32,355 nucleotides of DNA, taken from assembly GCF_009906795.1 (NCBI RefSeq), contig NZ_JAAALN010000020.1, positions 1-32,355 on the forward strand, read 5' to 3'. The DNA is from Kineococcus siccus. Its GTDB lineage: Bacteria; Actinomycetota; Actinomycetes; Actinomycetales; Kineococcaceae. The translations under genes and the position numbers were made by a program. The notes under the pieces were generated by a model, which had not been told where the DNA came from, ran no database searches, and saw nothing but the letters and a program-made list of their open reading frames with translations. This document shows, in pieces, positions 26,001-32,355 of this stretch (positions are counted from its first letter, which is position 1; every line of letters begins with the position of its first letter).

Positions 26001-28255
26001 ACCGGAGCCGGGCCGGGGAGCACGGCACGCAGGACCTCCGCGACGGCCTGCGTCGCCAGCTCCGGGCGGAAGTGCTCGGCGTGCAGCCTGCGAGCGGCCA
26101 CCGAGAGCCGCGCGGCGAGAGCCTCGTCGCGCAGGACCCGTGCGCACGCCGCGGCCAGACCGTCCGCGTCGTCGGCCACCAGGGCGTGCACCCCCGCCTC
26201 GACCCCCAGGCCCTCGCAGCCCAGGGACGTGGTGACCACCGGTACCCCGTGGGCGAACGCCTCGAGCACCTTGATGCGCGTCCCCCCTCCGTAGCGGACC
26301 GGGACCAGCACCACGCGCGCATCGCGCAGGTGCGGGGCCACGTCCTCCACGTCACCCACCACCTCGACGCCGGGCAGGCCGGCCACGTCGGTGAGGAGCT
26401 CACCGCCGCCGCGGCCGACGAGGCGGAGTTCGGCGTCGGGGACGACCTCCCGCAGGCGGGGCAGCACGCGCCGTGCGGCGTGGACGGCCGCGTCCACGTT
26501 CGGGGGGTAGTGGTAGGTGCCCACCACGAGCACGGTGGCACCCTGACGGGGCGCCGAGAGGTCCTGCGGCACGACGGGGTATGTGTTCGGCACGACGTGG
26601 GTCCGCGTTCCGCCGATGCGGGTGCGGTCGAGGTCGCTGCACACCACGAGCGCGTCGGCGAGGGCACGGACCCGAGCCTCGACCCCTCGCCAGAGCGGCA
26701 GTTCGACCCGCCGCTGCCACCGCACCAGCGCGCCGTCGGCGGGGGCGTCGGCCTGCAGCGCGAGGAACCCCCGCAGCTTCGACGTCTCGACGTCGTCCAT
26801 GTCGACCACCGTGCGCCGGGCGCGGAGGGTGCGCCGCAGGCTGAGCGCGTGGTCGGAGGACCCGAACCACACCACGTCGTACGTCGTCGCTCCCAGCGGG
26901 GCCAGGGCCCTGCGGGCCAGGCCCCAGCGCGTCACCGCGATCTGCCACGGCACGGCACGGGCCGCGACGGCCAGGACGCCCGGCAGGCGACGGCGCGGTG
27001 GCGCGTCGACCTGCACGCACCGGCGCACCGTCACCCCGGGCGGCAGCGGGTCCTCCAGCGCCGCCCCCGCGAACAGGACGGCGACGTCGAGGTCGACCCC
27101 CGGGGTCCCGGCGAGCGCCTGCAGCGTGTTCGCGCAGCGCATGCGCTTCCCGCCGTCCGCCGGCCACGGCCGGTCGGGCAGGGTCAGCAGCACCTGCGTC
27201 CGCCGGGGGGCCTGCGTCCGCGGCAGCCGCACGTCGCCGGGCCCCAGCCACGTGGTGGCCTCGCGCTGCCGGTGCCGGCGTCCGACGAGGCCCGGCAGCA
27301 GGCAGGCCGCCAGGGCGAGGGCCCGCGAGCGCGGGGGCTGGCGGGCGTTCCCGATCACGGCCCACGCCGCGGTCCGGGCCGCTGCCGCGCTCGGCGTCAG
27401 GAGCGCCTGCTTGAGCCGGGTGCGGTCCACCGTGCGGCGCTGCTCGGTCACGGCCGCCTCGGCGGCCTCCCGCTCGCGCGGCGTCAGGTCCAGCGCGGCG
27501 AGGTTCCTCTCGAGCAGGGCGACGATGCCGCGCGCCATCGCGTCGCGGTCGGAGCTGAGGCTCTGCTCGTGCAGGCGGTAGCGGGCGAGGGGTTCGTCGA
27601 CCCAGCCGATGCGGTGCCCGGCGTGGACCATGCGGATCCAGCAGTCCCAGTCGGTGGCGTGGCGCAGCGACTCGTCGAACCCGCCGACCTCGAGGAAGGC
27701 GCTGCGGCGCAGCACCACGTGGCCGAAGACGAAGTTCCGCTCGAGGATCCCGCGCCGCTGGTCGTCCACCTCGAACGGGTAGTGCGGGCCGTACCAGCGG
27801 CCCAGCACCCGGCCCTCGTGCACGAGCAGGGCGTCCGTGGTCACGAGGTCCAGCCCAGGATCGCGGCGGAGGACCTCCTGGACGGCGGCCAGCCGCCCGG
27901 GCGACCAGTCGTCGTCGGCGTCGAGCACCGCGACGAACGGCGACGTCGCCGCGCGGATCGCGGTGTTCTTGGCGGTGGCCTCGCCCCCGTTGCGGGCGAG
28001 CCGGATCACGCGGATCCGCGAGCCGAACGACGCGAGCACCGCGGCGGTGTCGTCGGTGGAGGCGTCGTCGCAGACCACCACCTCCGCGGGCGGCGGGACC
28101 TGTGCGAGGGCGGAGCGCACGGCGTCGGCGACGTAGGCGGCCGCGTCGTGGCAGGCGATGACGACCGAGATGGGCTGCGTCGTCGCGTCCCCGCCCGCGG
28201 CGTCGGGCGCCTGCGCGTCGCGGTCGTCCTCCTCGTCGCTGCGGCGGGTGCTCAC
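25964..28255 (-). CDS. Bifunctional GT2-GT4 fusion glycosyltransferase
   Basis: A 763-residue protein with two complete glycosyltransferase domains. The N-terminal GT-A domain has SVVIACHDAAAYVADAV, VCDDASTDDT, the DXD region VLDADDDWSPGRL and the catalytic-acid segment HATDWDCWIRM. A linker with ALALAACLLPG follows, then a GT-B domain from about residue 370 with PWPADGGKRMRC, VVDMDDVE, VLVVGTYHYPPNVDAA and donor site YGGGTRIKVLEAFAHG, where the first Glu of EX7E is replaced but the second is kept. It could add two sugars in succession. The GTG at 28255 overlaps the upstream GT2 stop as GTGA. The 3' end overlaps the convergent GT4 gene by 37 bp. Confidence 0.9.
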   Translation of the reverse strand: MSTRRSDEEDDRDAQAPDAAGGDATTQPISVVIACHDAAAYVADAVRSALAQVPPPAEVVVCDDASTDDTAAVLASFGSRIRVIRLARNGGEATAKNTAIRAATSPFVAVLDADDDWSPGRLAAVQEVLRRDPGLDLVTTDALLVHEGRVLGRWYGPHYPFEVDDQRRGILERNFVFGHVVLRRSAFLEVGGFDESLRHATDWDCWIRMVHAGHRIGWVDEPLARYRLHEQSLSSDRDAMARGIVALLERNLAALDLTPREREAAEAAVTEQRRTVDRTRLKQALLTPSAAAARTAAWAVIGNARQPPRSRALALAACLLPGLVGRRHRQREATTWLGPGDVRLPRTQAPRRTQVLLTLPDRPWPADGGKRMRCANTLQALAGTPGVDLDVAVLFAGAALEDPLPPGVTVRRCVQVDAPPRRRLPGVLAVAARAVPWQIAVTRWGLARRALAPLGATTYDVVWFGSSDHALSLRRTLRARRTVVDMDDVETSKLRGFLALQADAPADGALVRWQRRVELPLWRGVEARVRALADALVVCSDLDRTRIGGTRTHVVPNTYPVVPQDLSAPRQGATVLVVGTYHYPPNVDAAVHAARRVLPRLREVVPDAELRLVGRGGGELLTDVAGLPGVEVVGDVEDVAPHLRDARVVLVPVRYGGGTRIKVLEAFAHGVPVVTTSLGCEGLGVEAGVHALVADDADGLAAACARVLRDEALAARLSVAARRLHAEHFRPELATQAVAEVLRAVLPGPAPVQDARSAAPPAV

Positions 28256-29247
28256 TGCTGGAAGGACCCGTCGGGGTGGCGCCGGGCCTCCGTCCGCCGC
28301 GCCACGCCCGGTGCGACGCCGGCGACCAGGGCCAGGACGCGGCTGCGGCGAGGCAGGTGCCGTCCCCGAGCCACCTCGAAGGCGAGCGCGCGCTCCAGCC
28401 CCCCGTCGCGCAGGCGCAGGCGCAGGGTGTCCAGCTTCGCCGACTGCAGGGCGGCCTGGACGACCAGGCGGTCCTCCTGCGCCAGGCCGGGGGTGGCCGC
28501 CGTGATCTCCAGGACGTGGACGCGGCCGTCGAGGACGCGCTCCAGGTCGGCTGTCTGCTGGCCGTCCCAGCGCCGGTACCGGTACAGGGGAGCCGCCACG
28601 ATGCCGGCGATCGAGCCGTGCAGGGCCATGCGCAGGTAGCACTCCCAGTCGGGGCCGTAGCGCAGCGCGGTGTTGAAACCACCGACCCGGAGCAGCTGCT
28701 CGCGCCGCAGGGCCGGCGCGGGCAGGAAGTTCCGCCGCAGCAGGGTCGAGCGCTGGTCGGTCGTCGGGAAGGTCTCGAGAGGGGGCCACGAACCCCCGTG
28801 CGCCGCGGGCCCGAACTCGGAGAACTGCGTCGTCAGGATGTCGAGGTCCGGGCGCGTGGTCAGCACGTCACCCAGTGCTTCCAGCCGTTCCGGGTGCATC
28901 TCGTCGTCACCGTCGAGGATGACCACGAACTCACTGCTCGCGGCGCGCGCCCCGGTGTTCTTGGCCGCGCCCTCGCCGCCGTTGTCCTGGTGGATGACGC
29001 GGACGCGGTCGAGGTAGGGCGCGACGGCCGCGGCGACGTCGTCCGTCGAACCGTCGTCGACGACGATGACCCCCTGCGCCGGTCTGGTCTGCGCCAGAGC
29101 CGATTCGATCGCCGCAGGGAGGAAGGGAGCGACCTGGTGCGCCGTGATGACGACGGTCATCGTGGGCGGTCCCGCCGGTCCGGGCACCCGGTCCCGGGAC
29201 GGGGGAGCGAGGAAGGGCCACCGCCCGGCGCGCAGCAGCGTCTCCAT
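28252..29247 (-). CDS. GT2-family glycosyltransferase
   Basis: A 331-residue GT-A enzyme. TMTVVITAHQVAPFLPAAIE and VIVVDDGSTDD form the nucleotide-binding start, VILDGDDEMHPERL holds the DXD motif, and GPDWECYLRMALHG carries the catalytic acid. It closely resembles the N-terminal domain of the downstream fusion protein (shared NGGE/AKNT, DDD and DW-C patterns), suggesting paralogy. The ATG at 29247 has no ribosome binding site but lies 8 nt after a TACGGT, consistent with near-leaderless translation. An ATG at 29160 would remove 29 residues preceding the first beta-strand and cannot be excluded. It is coupled to the fusion gene by GTGA overlap. Confidence 0.88.
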   Translation of the reverse strand: METLLRAGRWPFLAPPSRDRVPGPAGPPTMTVVITAHQVAPFLPAAIESALAQTRPAQGVIVVDDGSTDDVAAAVAPYLDRVRVIHQDNGGEGAAKNTGARAASSEFVVILDGDDEMHPERLEALGDVLTTRPDLDILTTQFSEFGPAAHGGSWPPLETFPTTDQRSTLLRRNFLPAPALRREQLLRVGGFNTALRYGPDWECYLRMALHGSIAGIVAAPLYRYRRWDGQQTADLERVLDGRVHVLEITAATPGLAQEDRLVVQAALQSAKLDTLRLRLRDGGLERALAFEVARGRHLPRRSRVLALVAGVAPGVARRTEARRHPDGSFQQ

Positions 29248-29255
29248 GGTCGAGG

Positions 29256-29261
29256 ACCGTA
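29256..29261 (-). promoter_or_regulatory. -10 element of the GT2/fusion operon, near-leaderless
   Basis: TACGGT on the minus strand is followed by eight bases and the ATG at 29247, so initiation 7 nt downstream would leave a leader of about one base. No ribosome binding site precedes the ATG, which favours this reading. A -35 is not evident. Confidence 0.4.
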
Positions 29262-29331
29262 GCGCAGGTGCGCCGGGAGGGCCGCGGCACGGGCCCGGGG
29301 GCGCAGCGGCGGTCACCGGCCGTCGCGGTCC

Positions 29332-29337
29332 TAGGAT
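29332..29337 (+). promoter_or_regulatory. Possible -10 element for the plus-strand GT4 gene
   Basis: TAGGAT lies 48 bp before the ATG at 29386 in the divergent 138-bp gap. A -35 is not convincing. Confidence 0.35.
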
Positions 29338-29385
29338 CAGCGCGCTCCGGAACCGCGGAGCCCCGTCGTCGCTCAGCGGAGTCCC

Positions 29386-30492
29386 ATGCGAGTTCTGCAC
29401 GTCACCCAGCCGACCAGCGCGGGAGTTCCGGTCGTGGTGCGCCAGTACGCCGCCGACCAGGTGGCCCACGGGCACGAGGTCGTCGTGGCCTCGCCCGACG
29501 ACGGGGACCTGCCGGGCTGGCTGGGCGCGGACGCGGTGCCGCGCCGCTCGTGGTCCGCGGCGCGGTCGCCGGGAGCCACGGTGCCCGGTGAGGTGCGGCG
29601 ACTGCGCCGGATCGTCGCCGACGTCGATCCCGACGTGGTGCACCTGCACAGCGCCAAGGCCGGCCTCGCCGGCCGGCTGGCGCTGCGGGGCCGGCGTCCC
29701 ACGGTGTTCCAGCCCCACGCGTGGTCGTTCGAGGCCGTCGACGGCCTGGTGGGTGCCGCGAGCGAGCGCTGGGAGCGGTTCGCCGTGCGCTGGACGGCGG
29801 TCACCGTGTGCGTCAGCGAGGACGAACGGCGTCGCGGGGAGGCGGCGGGTGTCCGCGGCGACGTCGTGGTGGTGCCGAACGGCGTCGACGTGGCCGGCAT
29901 CGCGCCCGCGGGGGAGGAGGACCGCGCGGCGGCGCGGACGGAACTGGGCCTGCCGACCGGACCCCTCGTCGTGTGCATCGGCCGTCTCGCTCCGCAGAAG
30001 GGCCAGGACCTCCTGCTGAGCGCGCTGCCAGGCATCCGGGCGCGCGTCCCGGGTGCGCACCTCGTGCTCGTCGGCGACGGTCCGGAGGCGGCGGCCCTGC
30101 GGGCCGCGGCGCCGCGGGACGTGGTGTTCGCCGGTCACCGCCACGACGTCCGCCGCTGGCTCGTCGCCGCCGACGTCGTCGCGCTGCCGAGCCGGTGGGA
30201 GGCGGGACTGTCCCTCGTCGCCATGGAGGCGATGGCGGTGGGGCGGTCCGTGGTCTCCACCGGTGTGGCCGGCGTGGGCGACCTCCTGCCCGGTGCGGGA
30301 GCCGTCGTCCCGCTCGACGACGTCGCCGCGCTGACGGAGGCGGTCAGCGCACGACTCGCCGAGCCGTCGCGGGCCGCGGCCGAGGGGGCGCGCGGACGGC
30401 AGGCGGTGGAGCGGCACCGCGACGTCCGGCGCACGGCCGCGCAGGTCCGCGCGGCGTACGAGCACGTCCTCCGCGGCGGCGAGTTCCGCTGA
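29386..30492 (+). CDS. GT4-family glycosyltransferase
   Basis: A 368-residue GT-B enzyme. The N-domain begins MRVLHVTQPTSAGVPVVVRQ and has DVVHLHSAKAGLAGRLAL. The C-domain has VVCIGRLAPQKGQDLLLSAL, VLVGDGPEAAAL and the donor site SRWEAGLSLVAMEAMAVGRS, which has one residue more than EX7E between the glutamates, a variant I recall from other actinobacterial members. The VVPNGVDV segment is typical of GT4. It probably adds an early sugar, since the initiating phosphoglycosyl transferase is next downstream. GGAG lies 4 nt before the ATG. Donor is unknown. Confidence 0.9.
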   Translation: MRVLHVTQPTSAGVPVVVRQYAADQVAHGHEVVVASPDDGDLPGWLGADAVPRRSWSAARSPGATVPGEVRRLRRIVADVDPDVVHLHSAKAGLAGRLALRGRRPTVFQPHAWSFEAVDGLVGAASERWERFAVRWTAVTVCVSEDERRRGEAAGVRGDVVVVPNGVDVAGIAPAGEEDRAAARTELGLPTGPLVVCIGRLAPQKGQDLLLSALPGIRARVPGAHLVLVGDGPEAAALRAAAPRDVVFAGHRHDVRRWLVAADVVALPSRWEAGLSLVAMEAMAVGRSVVSTGVAGVGDLLPGAGAVVPLDDVAALTEAVSARLAEPSRAAAEGARGRQAVERHRDVRRTAAQVRAAYEHVLRGGEFR

Positions 30493-30682
30493 CTCAGCGT
30501 CCGCTCCAATGACGTTGCGCAACAACTGGTCCGCCGGCGTCCGGCGGTCGCCCGTTCGGACTGCTGCGACAGCGAGTTGTGTCTAAGGTTCCACTGTCGG
30601 TGTCAGGTTGGTCGCTCAACGACCTGCCGCCACCGCCGTGCGGCCCGAACCGCTCGAGCCTTCCAGTCGCAGGGGGGATCTG
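30493..30682 (+). promoter_or_regulatory. Intergenic region upstream of the initiating transferase
   Basis: 190 bp with three visible elements. A perfect palindrome GTTGCGCAAC at 30514-30523 could be an operator. A hairpin with CCGCCGG (30531-30537) and CCGGCGG (30541-30547) could terminate the upstream GT4. TAAGGT at 30584-30589 is a plausible -10, giving a leader near 90 nt. The ribosome binding site is AGGGGGGA just before the ATG. Confidence 0.45.
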
Positions 30683-32131
30683 ATGACTGATCGTCAGCTG
30701 GAGACCGTGGCCGACGCCCGTGACGTGCTGTCCGTGCTGCCCGCGGCCGCGCGCAGCGAGATGCCGTCCCGGCTGTTCGACCCGCAGGTGCTGCGGCCCC
30801 GGTTGCTGCGGGGACCCGTCGGTCCCTACCTGCTCCTGGGCGACCTGGCGGTCTTCGCCGTCACGGCCCTCGTGAGCGGGGTCTTCGCCCCCGTGCAGGC
30901 GGTCGCGCTGGCTGCGGTCGTCACGTGCTTCTGGGTGTTCGGGATGTACCGCTCGCGGTTGTCCCTGTCGCTGCTGGACGACCTGCCGTTCCTCGTGGCC
31001 GGCGGGCTGGTCTGCCTCACCACCGAACTCTCGCTCTCGACGCTCTTCATGCAGCCGCGCCCCCGTTGGGACGCGCTGGAGCAGTCGCTCGTGCTGTTCC
31101 TCGGCGTCCTCGTGGTGCGCCGCATCGCCTACAGCGTCGTCCGACGCGCCCGCAGCAGCGGACTGGTGCGCCACGCAGCGCTCGTGCTGGGTGCGGGGCA
31201 CGTCGGGGCCCGCCTGGTGGGGGACCTGCAGGAGCACCGGCAGTACGGCGTCGACCCGGTGGGGTTCGTCGACTCCTTCCCGCGGCTGGACCCGGACGTG
31301 CTGCCCGCGCCGCTCCTCGGGGGCTACGGCGAGCTCTCCGAGCTCATCGAGGACTTCGCCGTCCGCGTGGTCATCGTGGGTTTCGGCAACCAGCGCGAGG
31401 CGGACCTCGTCGACATCCTCCGCACGTGCGACCGGCTGGACTGCGAGATCTTCATCGTGCCTCGTCTCTTCGAGGTGCACAGCGTCACCCGCGACATGGA
31501 CGAGGTGTGGGGCATCCCGCTGGTCCGCGTGCGGCGGGCGCCGTTCCGCTCCTTCACCTGGCAGGTCAAGCGGCTCGTGGACCTCGTCCTGTCGGGCGCC
31601 GCGCTGTTCCTCCTCGCGCCGGTGCTCGCGGCGTGCGCCGTGGCCGTGCGCTGGGAGGGTGGGCCGGGGATCATCTTCCGCCAGGTGCGCGTCGGTCTCG
31701 ACGGCACGCCGTTCGAGCTGCTGAAGTTCCGCTCGCTGAAGCCCGTCGACGACACCGAGTCCGCGACGAACTGGAACATCAAGCACGACGACCGCCTCGG
31801 GCCGGTCGGGCGGTTCCTGCGCCGGTCGTCCCTCGACGAGCTCCCGCAGCTGTGGAACATCCTGCGCGGCGACATGAGCCTGGTGGGCCCGCGGCCGGAG
31901 CGGCCGCACTTCGTCGACGAGTTCACCAGCCGCGTGCCGCGGTACATGTCCCGGCACCGGGTCCCGGCCGGGCTGACGGGGTGGGCGCAGGTGCACGGCC
32001 TGCGCGGGGACACCTCGATCGAAGACCGCGCCAGCTTCGACAACCACTACATCGAGAACTGGTCGCTGTGGGGCGACGTCAAGATCATGGTGCGCACCGT
32101 GACCCAGGTGGTCGGGGCCCGGGGCGGCTGA
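30683..32131 (+). CDS. Undecaprenyl-phosphate phosphoglycosyl transferase (initiating sugar transferase)
   Basis: A 482-residue polytopic phosphoglycosyl transferase of the WbaP/CpsE/EpsL type that transfers a sugar-1-phosphate to undecaprenyl phosphate, the first step of glycan assembly. Four or five N-terminal helices (about 45-160) precede a nucleotide-fold domain beginning VLGAGHVGARLVGDL (about 169). The catalytic domain starts at about 293 (KRLVDLVLSG, membrane hairpin) and contains LLKFRSLK, SSLDELPQLWNIL (Asp-Glu pair near 384) and VGPRPERPHF (about 402), all conserved in the family. The ATG at 30683 has a strong ribosome binding site. Which sugar it carries (glucose, galactose or other) cannot be read from the sequence. 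Confidence 0.95.
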   Translation: MTDRQLETVADARDVLSVLPAAARSEMPSRLFDPQVLRPRLLRGPVGPYLLLGDLAVFAVTALVSGVFAPVQAVALAAVVTCFWVFGMYRSRLSLSLLDDLPFLVAGGLVCLTTELSLSTLFMQPRPRWDALEQSLVLFLGVLVVRRIAYSVVRRARSSGLVRHAALVLGAGHVGARLVGDLQEHRQYGVDPVGFVDSFPRLDPDVLPAPLLGGYGELSELIEDFAVRVVIVGFGNQREADLVDILRTCDRLDCEIFIVPRLFEVHSVTRDMDEVWGIPLVRVRRAPFRSFTWQVKRLVDLVLSGAALFLLAPVLAACAVAVRWEGGPGIIFRQVRVGLDGTPFELLKFRSLKPVDDTESATNWNIKHDDRLGPVGRFLRRSSLDELPQLWNILRGDMSLVGPRPERPHFVDEFTSRVPRYMSRHRVPAGLTGWAQVHGLRGDTSIEDRASFDNHYIENWSLWGDVKIMVRTVTQVVGARGG

Positions 32132-32166
32132 CGCGCCCACGACGGGCTCCGGGTCTCCGGCGTCAG
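32128..32166. terminator. Weak hairpin between convergent stops
   Basis: CTGACGC (32128-32134) pairs with GCGTCAG (32160-32166) over a 25-nt loop. Each arm includes one of the two convergent stop codons. Possible bidirectional terminator with a long loop; support is modest. Confidence 0.3.
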
Positions 32167-32292
32167 CGCAGGACCAGCGCTCCGGCGACCCAGACGGCCG
32201 ACCCGACGACCCCCGCGGTGCCCTCGATGAGGACGCTCAGCCCGACGGACTTCAGGGCGACGACCGTCGACGACCACGCGCGCCGCGCGGGC
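32163..32292 (-). CDS. C-terminal fragment of an unidentified membrane protein
   Basis: On the minus strand the frame closed by TGA at 32165-32163 encodes about 43 residues before the palindrome centre, ending AWSSTVVALKSVGLSVL-IEGTAGVVGSAVWVAGALVLR. It contains a hydrophobic, probably transmembrane C-terminus and has coding-like codon bias. Everything beyond 32292 is the mirror image and should not be read as real upstream sequence. I do not recognise the family. Confidence 0.4.
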
Positions 32293-32355
32293 GCCCGCGC
32301 GGCGCGCGTGGTCGTCGACGGTCGTCGCCCTGAAGTCCGTCGGGCTGAGCGTCCT
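32230..32355. repeat. Perfect 126-bp palindrome at the window end
   Basis: Bases 32230-32292 and 32293-32355 are exact reverse complements with no loop, centred on a GCGGGC|GCCCGC core. The right arm runs to the last base, so the full extent may be larger. Most likely a fold-back artefact at a contig end. Confidence 0.95.

Noticed and set aside
32293-32355. A new plus-strand gene reading into the window end
   Set aside because: This is the exact mirror of 32230-32292 and carries no independent information.

Overview
The window is about 32 kb of very GC-rich DNA, with G or C at nearly every third codon position, many GTG starts and short stop-start overlaps. Together with a primary sigma factor carrying a Lys/Ala/Pro-rich N-terminal extension, a DUF4192 protein, UdgX and a glucosylglycerate hydrolase-like enzyme, this points to an actinomycete (Actinomycetota). 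A Kineosporiaceae or related lineage is my guess; the genus cannot be fixed from the sequence alone.

Left part (1-13.2 kb), ordinary chromosomal genes: a 5'-truncated PfkB-family sugar kinase; udgX, a covalent uracil-DNA glycosylase relative; an MFS transporter; 6-phosphogluconate dehydrogenase; a convergent GH63 glucosylglycerate hydrolase-like gene behind a perfect bidirectional hairpin; a DedA membrane protein translationally coupled to a spermidine-synthase-like protein; small membrane, EcsC-family, DUF1232 and DUF4192 proteins; a universal stress protein; and the principal sigma factor, closed by a perfect 40-bp bidirectional terminator.

Right part (13.2-32.1 kb), a cell-surface or exopolysaccharide locus made of several short operons on both strands. 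It has an acyltransferase with an ABC exporter pair (Wzm-like permease, Wzt-like ATPase with an extra C-terminal domain), a secreted beta-helix protein, two GT4 and one GT2 glycosyltransferases with a Wzx-like flippase and a hexapeptide acetyltransferase, then a Wzz-like co-polymerase, a Wzy-like polymerase and a GT4, then a GT2 and a GT2-GT4 fusion, another GT4, and finally the phosphoglycosyl transferase likely to start synthesis on the lipid carrier. In the inferred scheme the last enzyme loads the first sugar-phosphate onto undecaprenyl phosphate, the glycosyltransferases extend it, the acyl- and acetyltransferases decorate it, and Wzx/Wzy/Wzz and/or Wzm/Wzt export and polymerise it. No nucleotide-sugar biosynthesis genes are present in the window. 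The presence of both export types in one locus is notable.

The window ends in a perfect, loop-free 126-bp palindrome that reaches the last base. It is most likely a fold-back at a contig end, less likely a real terminal hairpin. Before it lies the C-terminal coding fragment of an unidentified minus-strand membrane protein. There is no gene-free stretch longer than 300 bases; the longest gap, about 280 bp, precedes the sigma factor gene. I saw no RNA genes, insertion sequences or CRISPR arrays.
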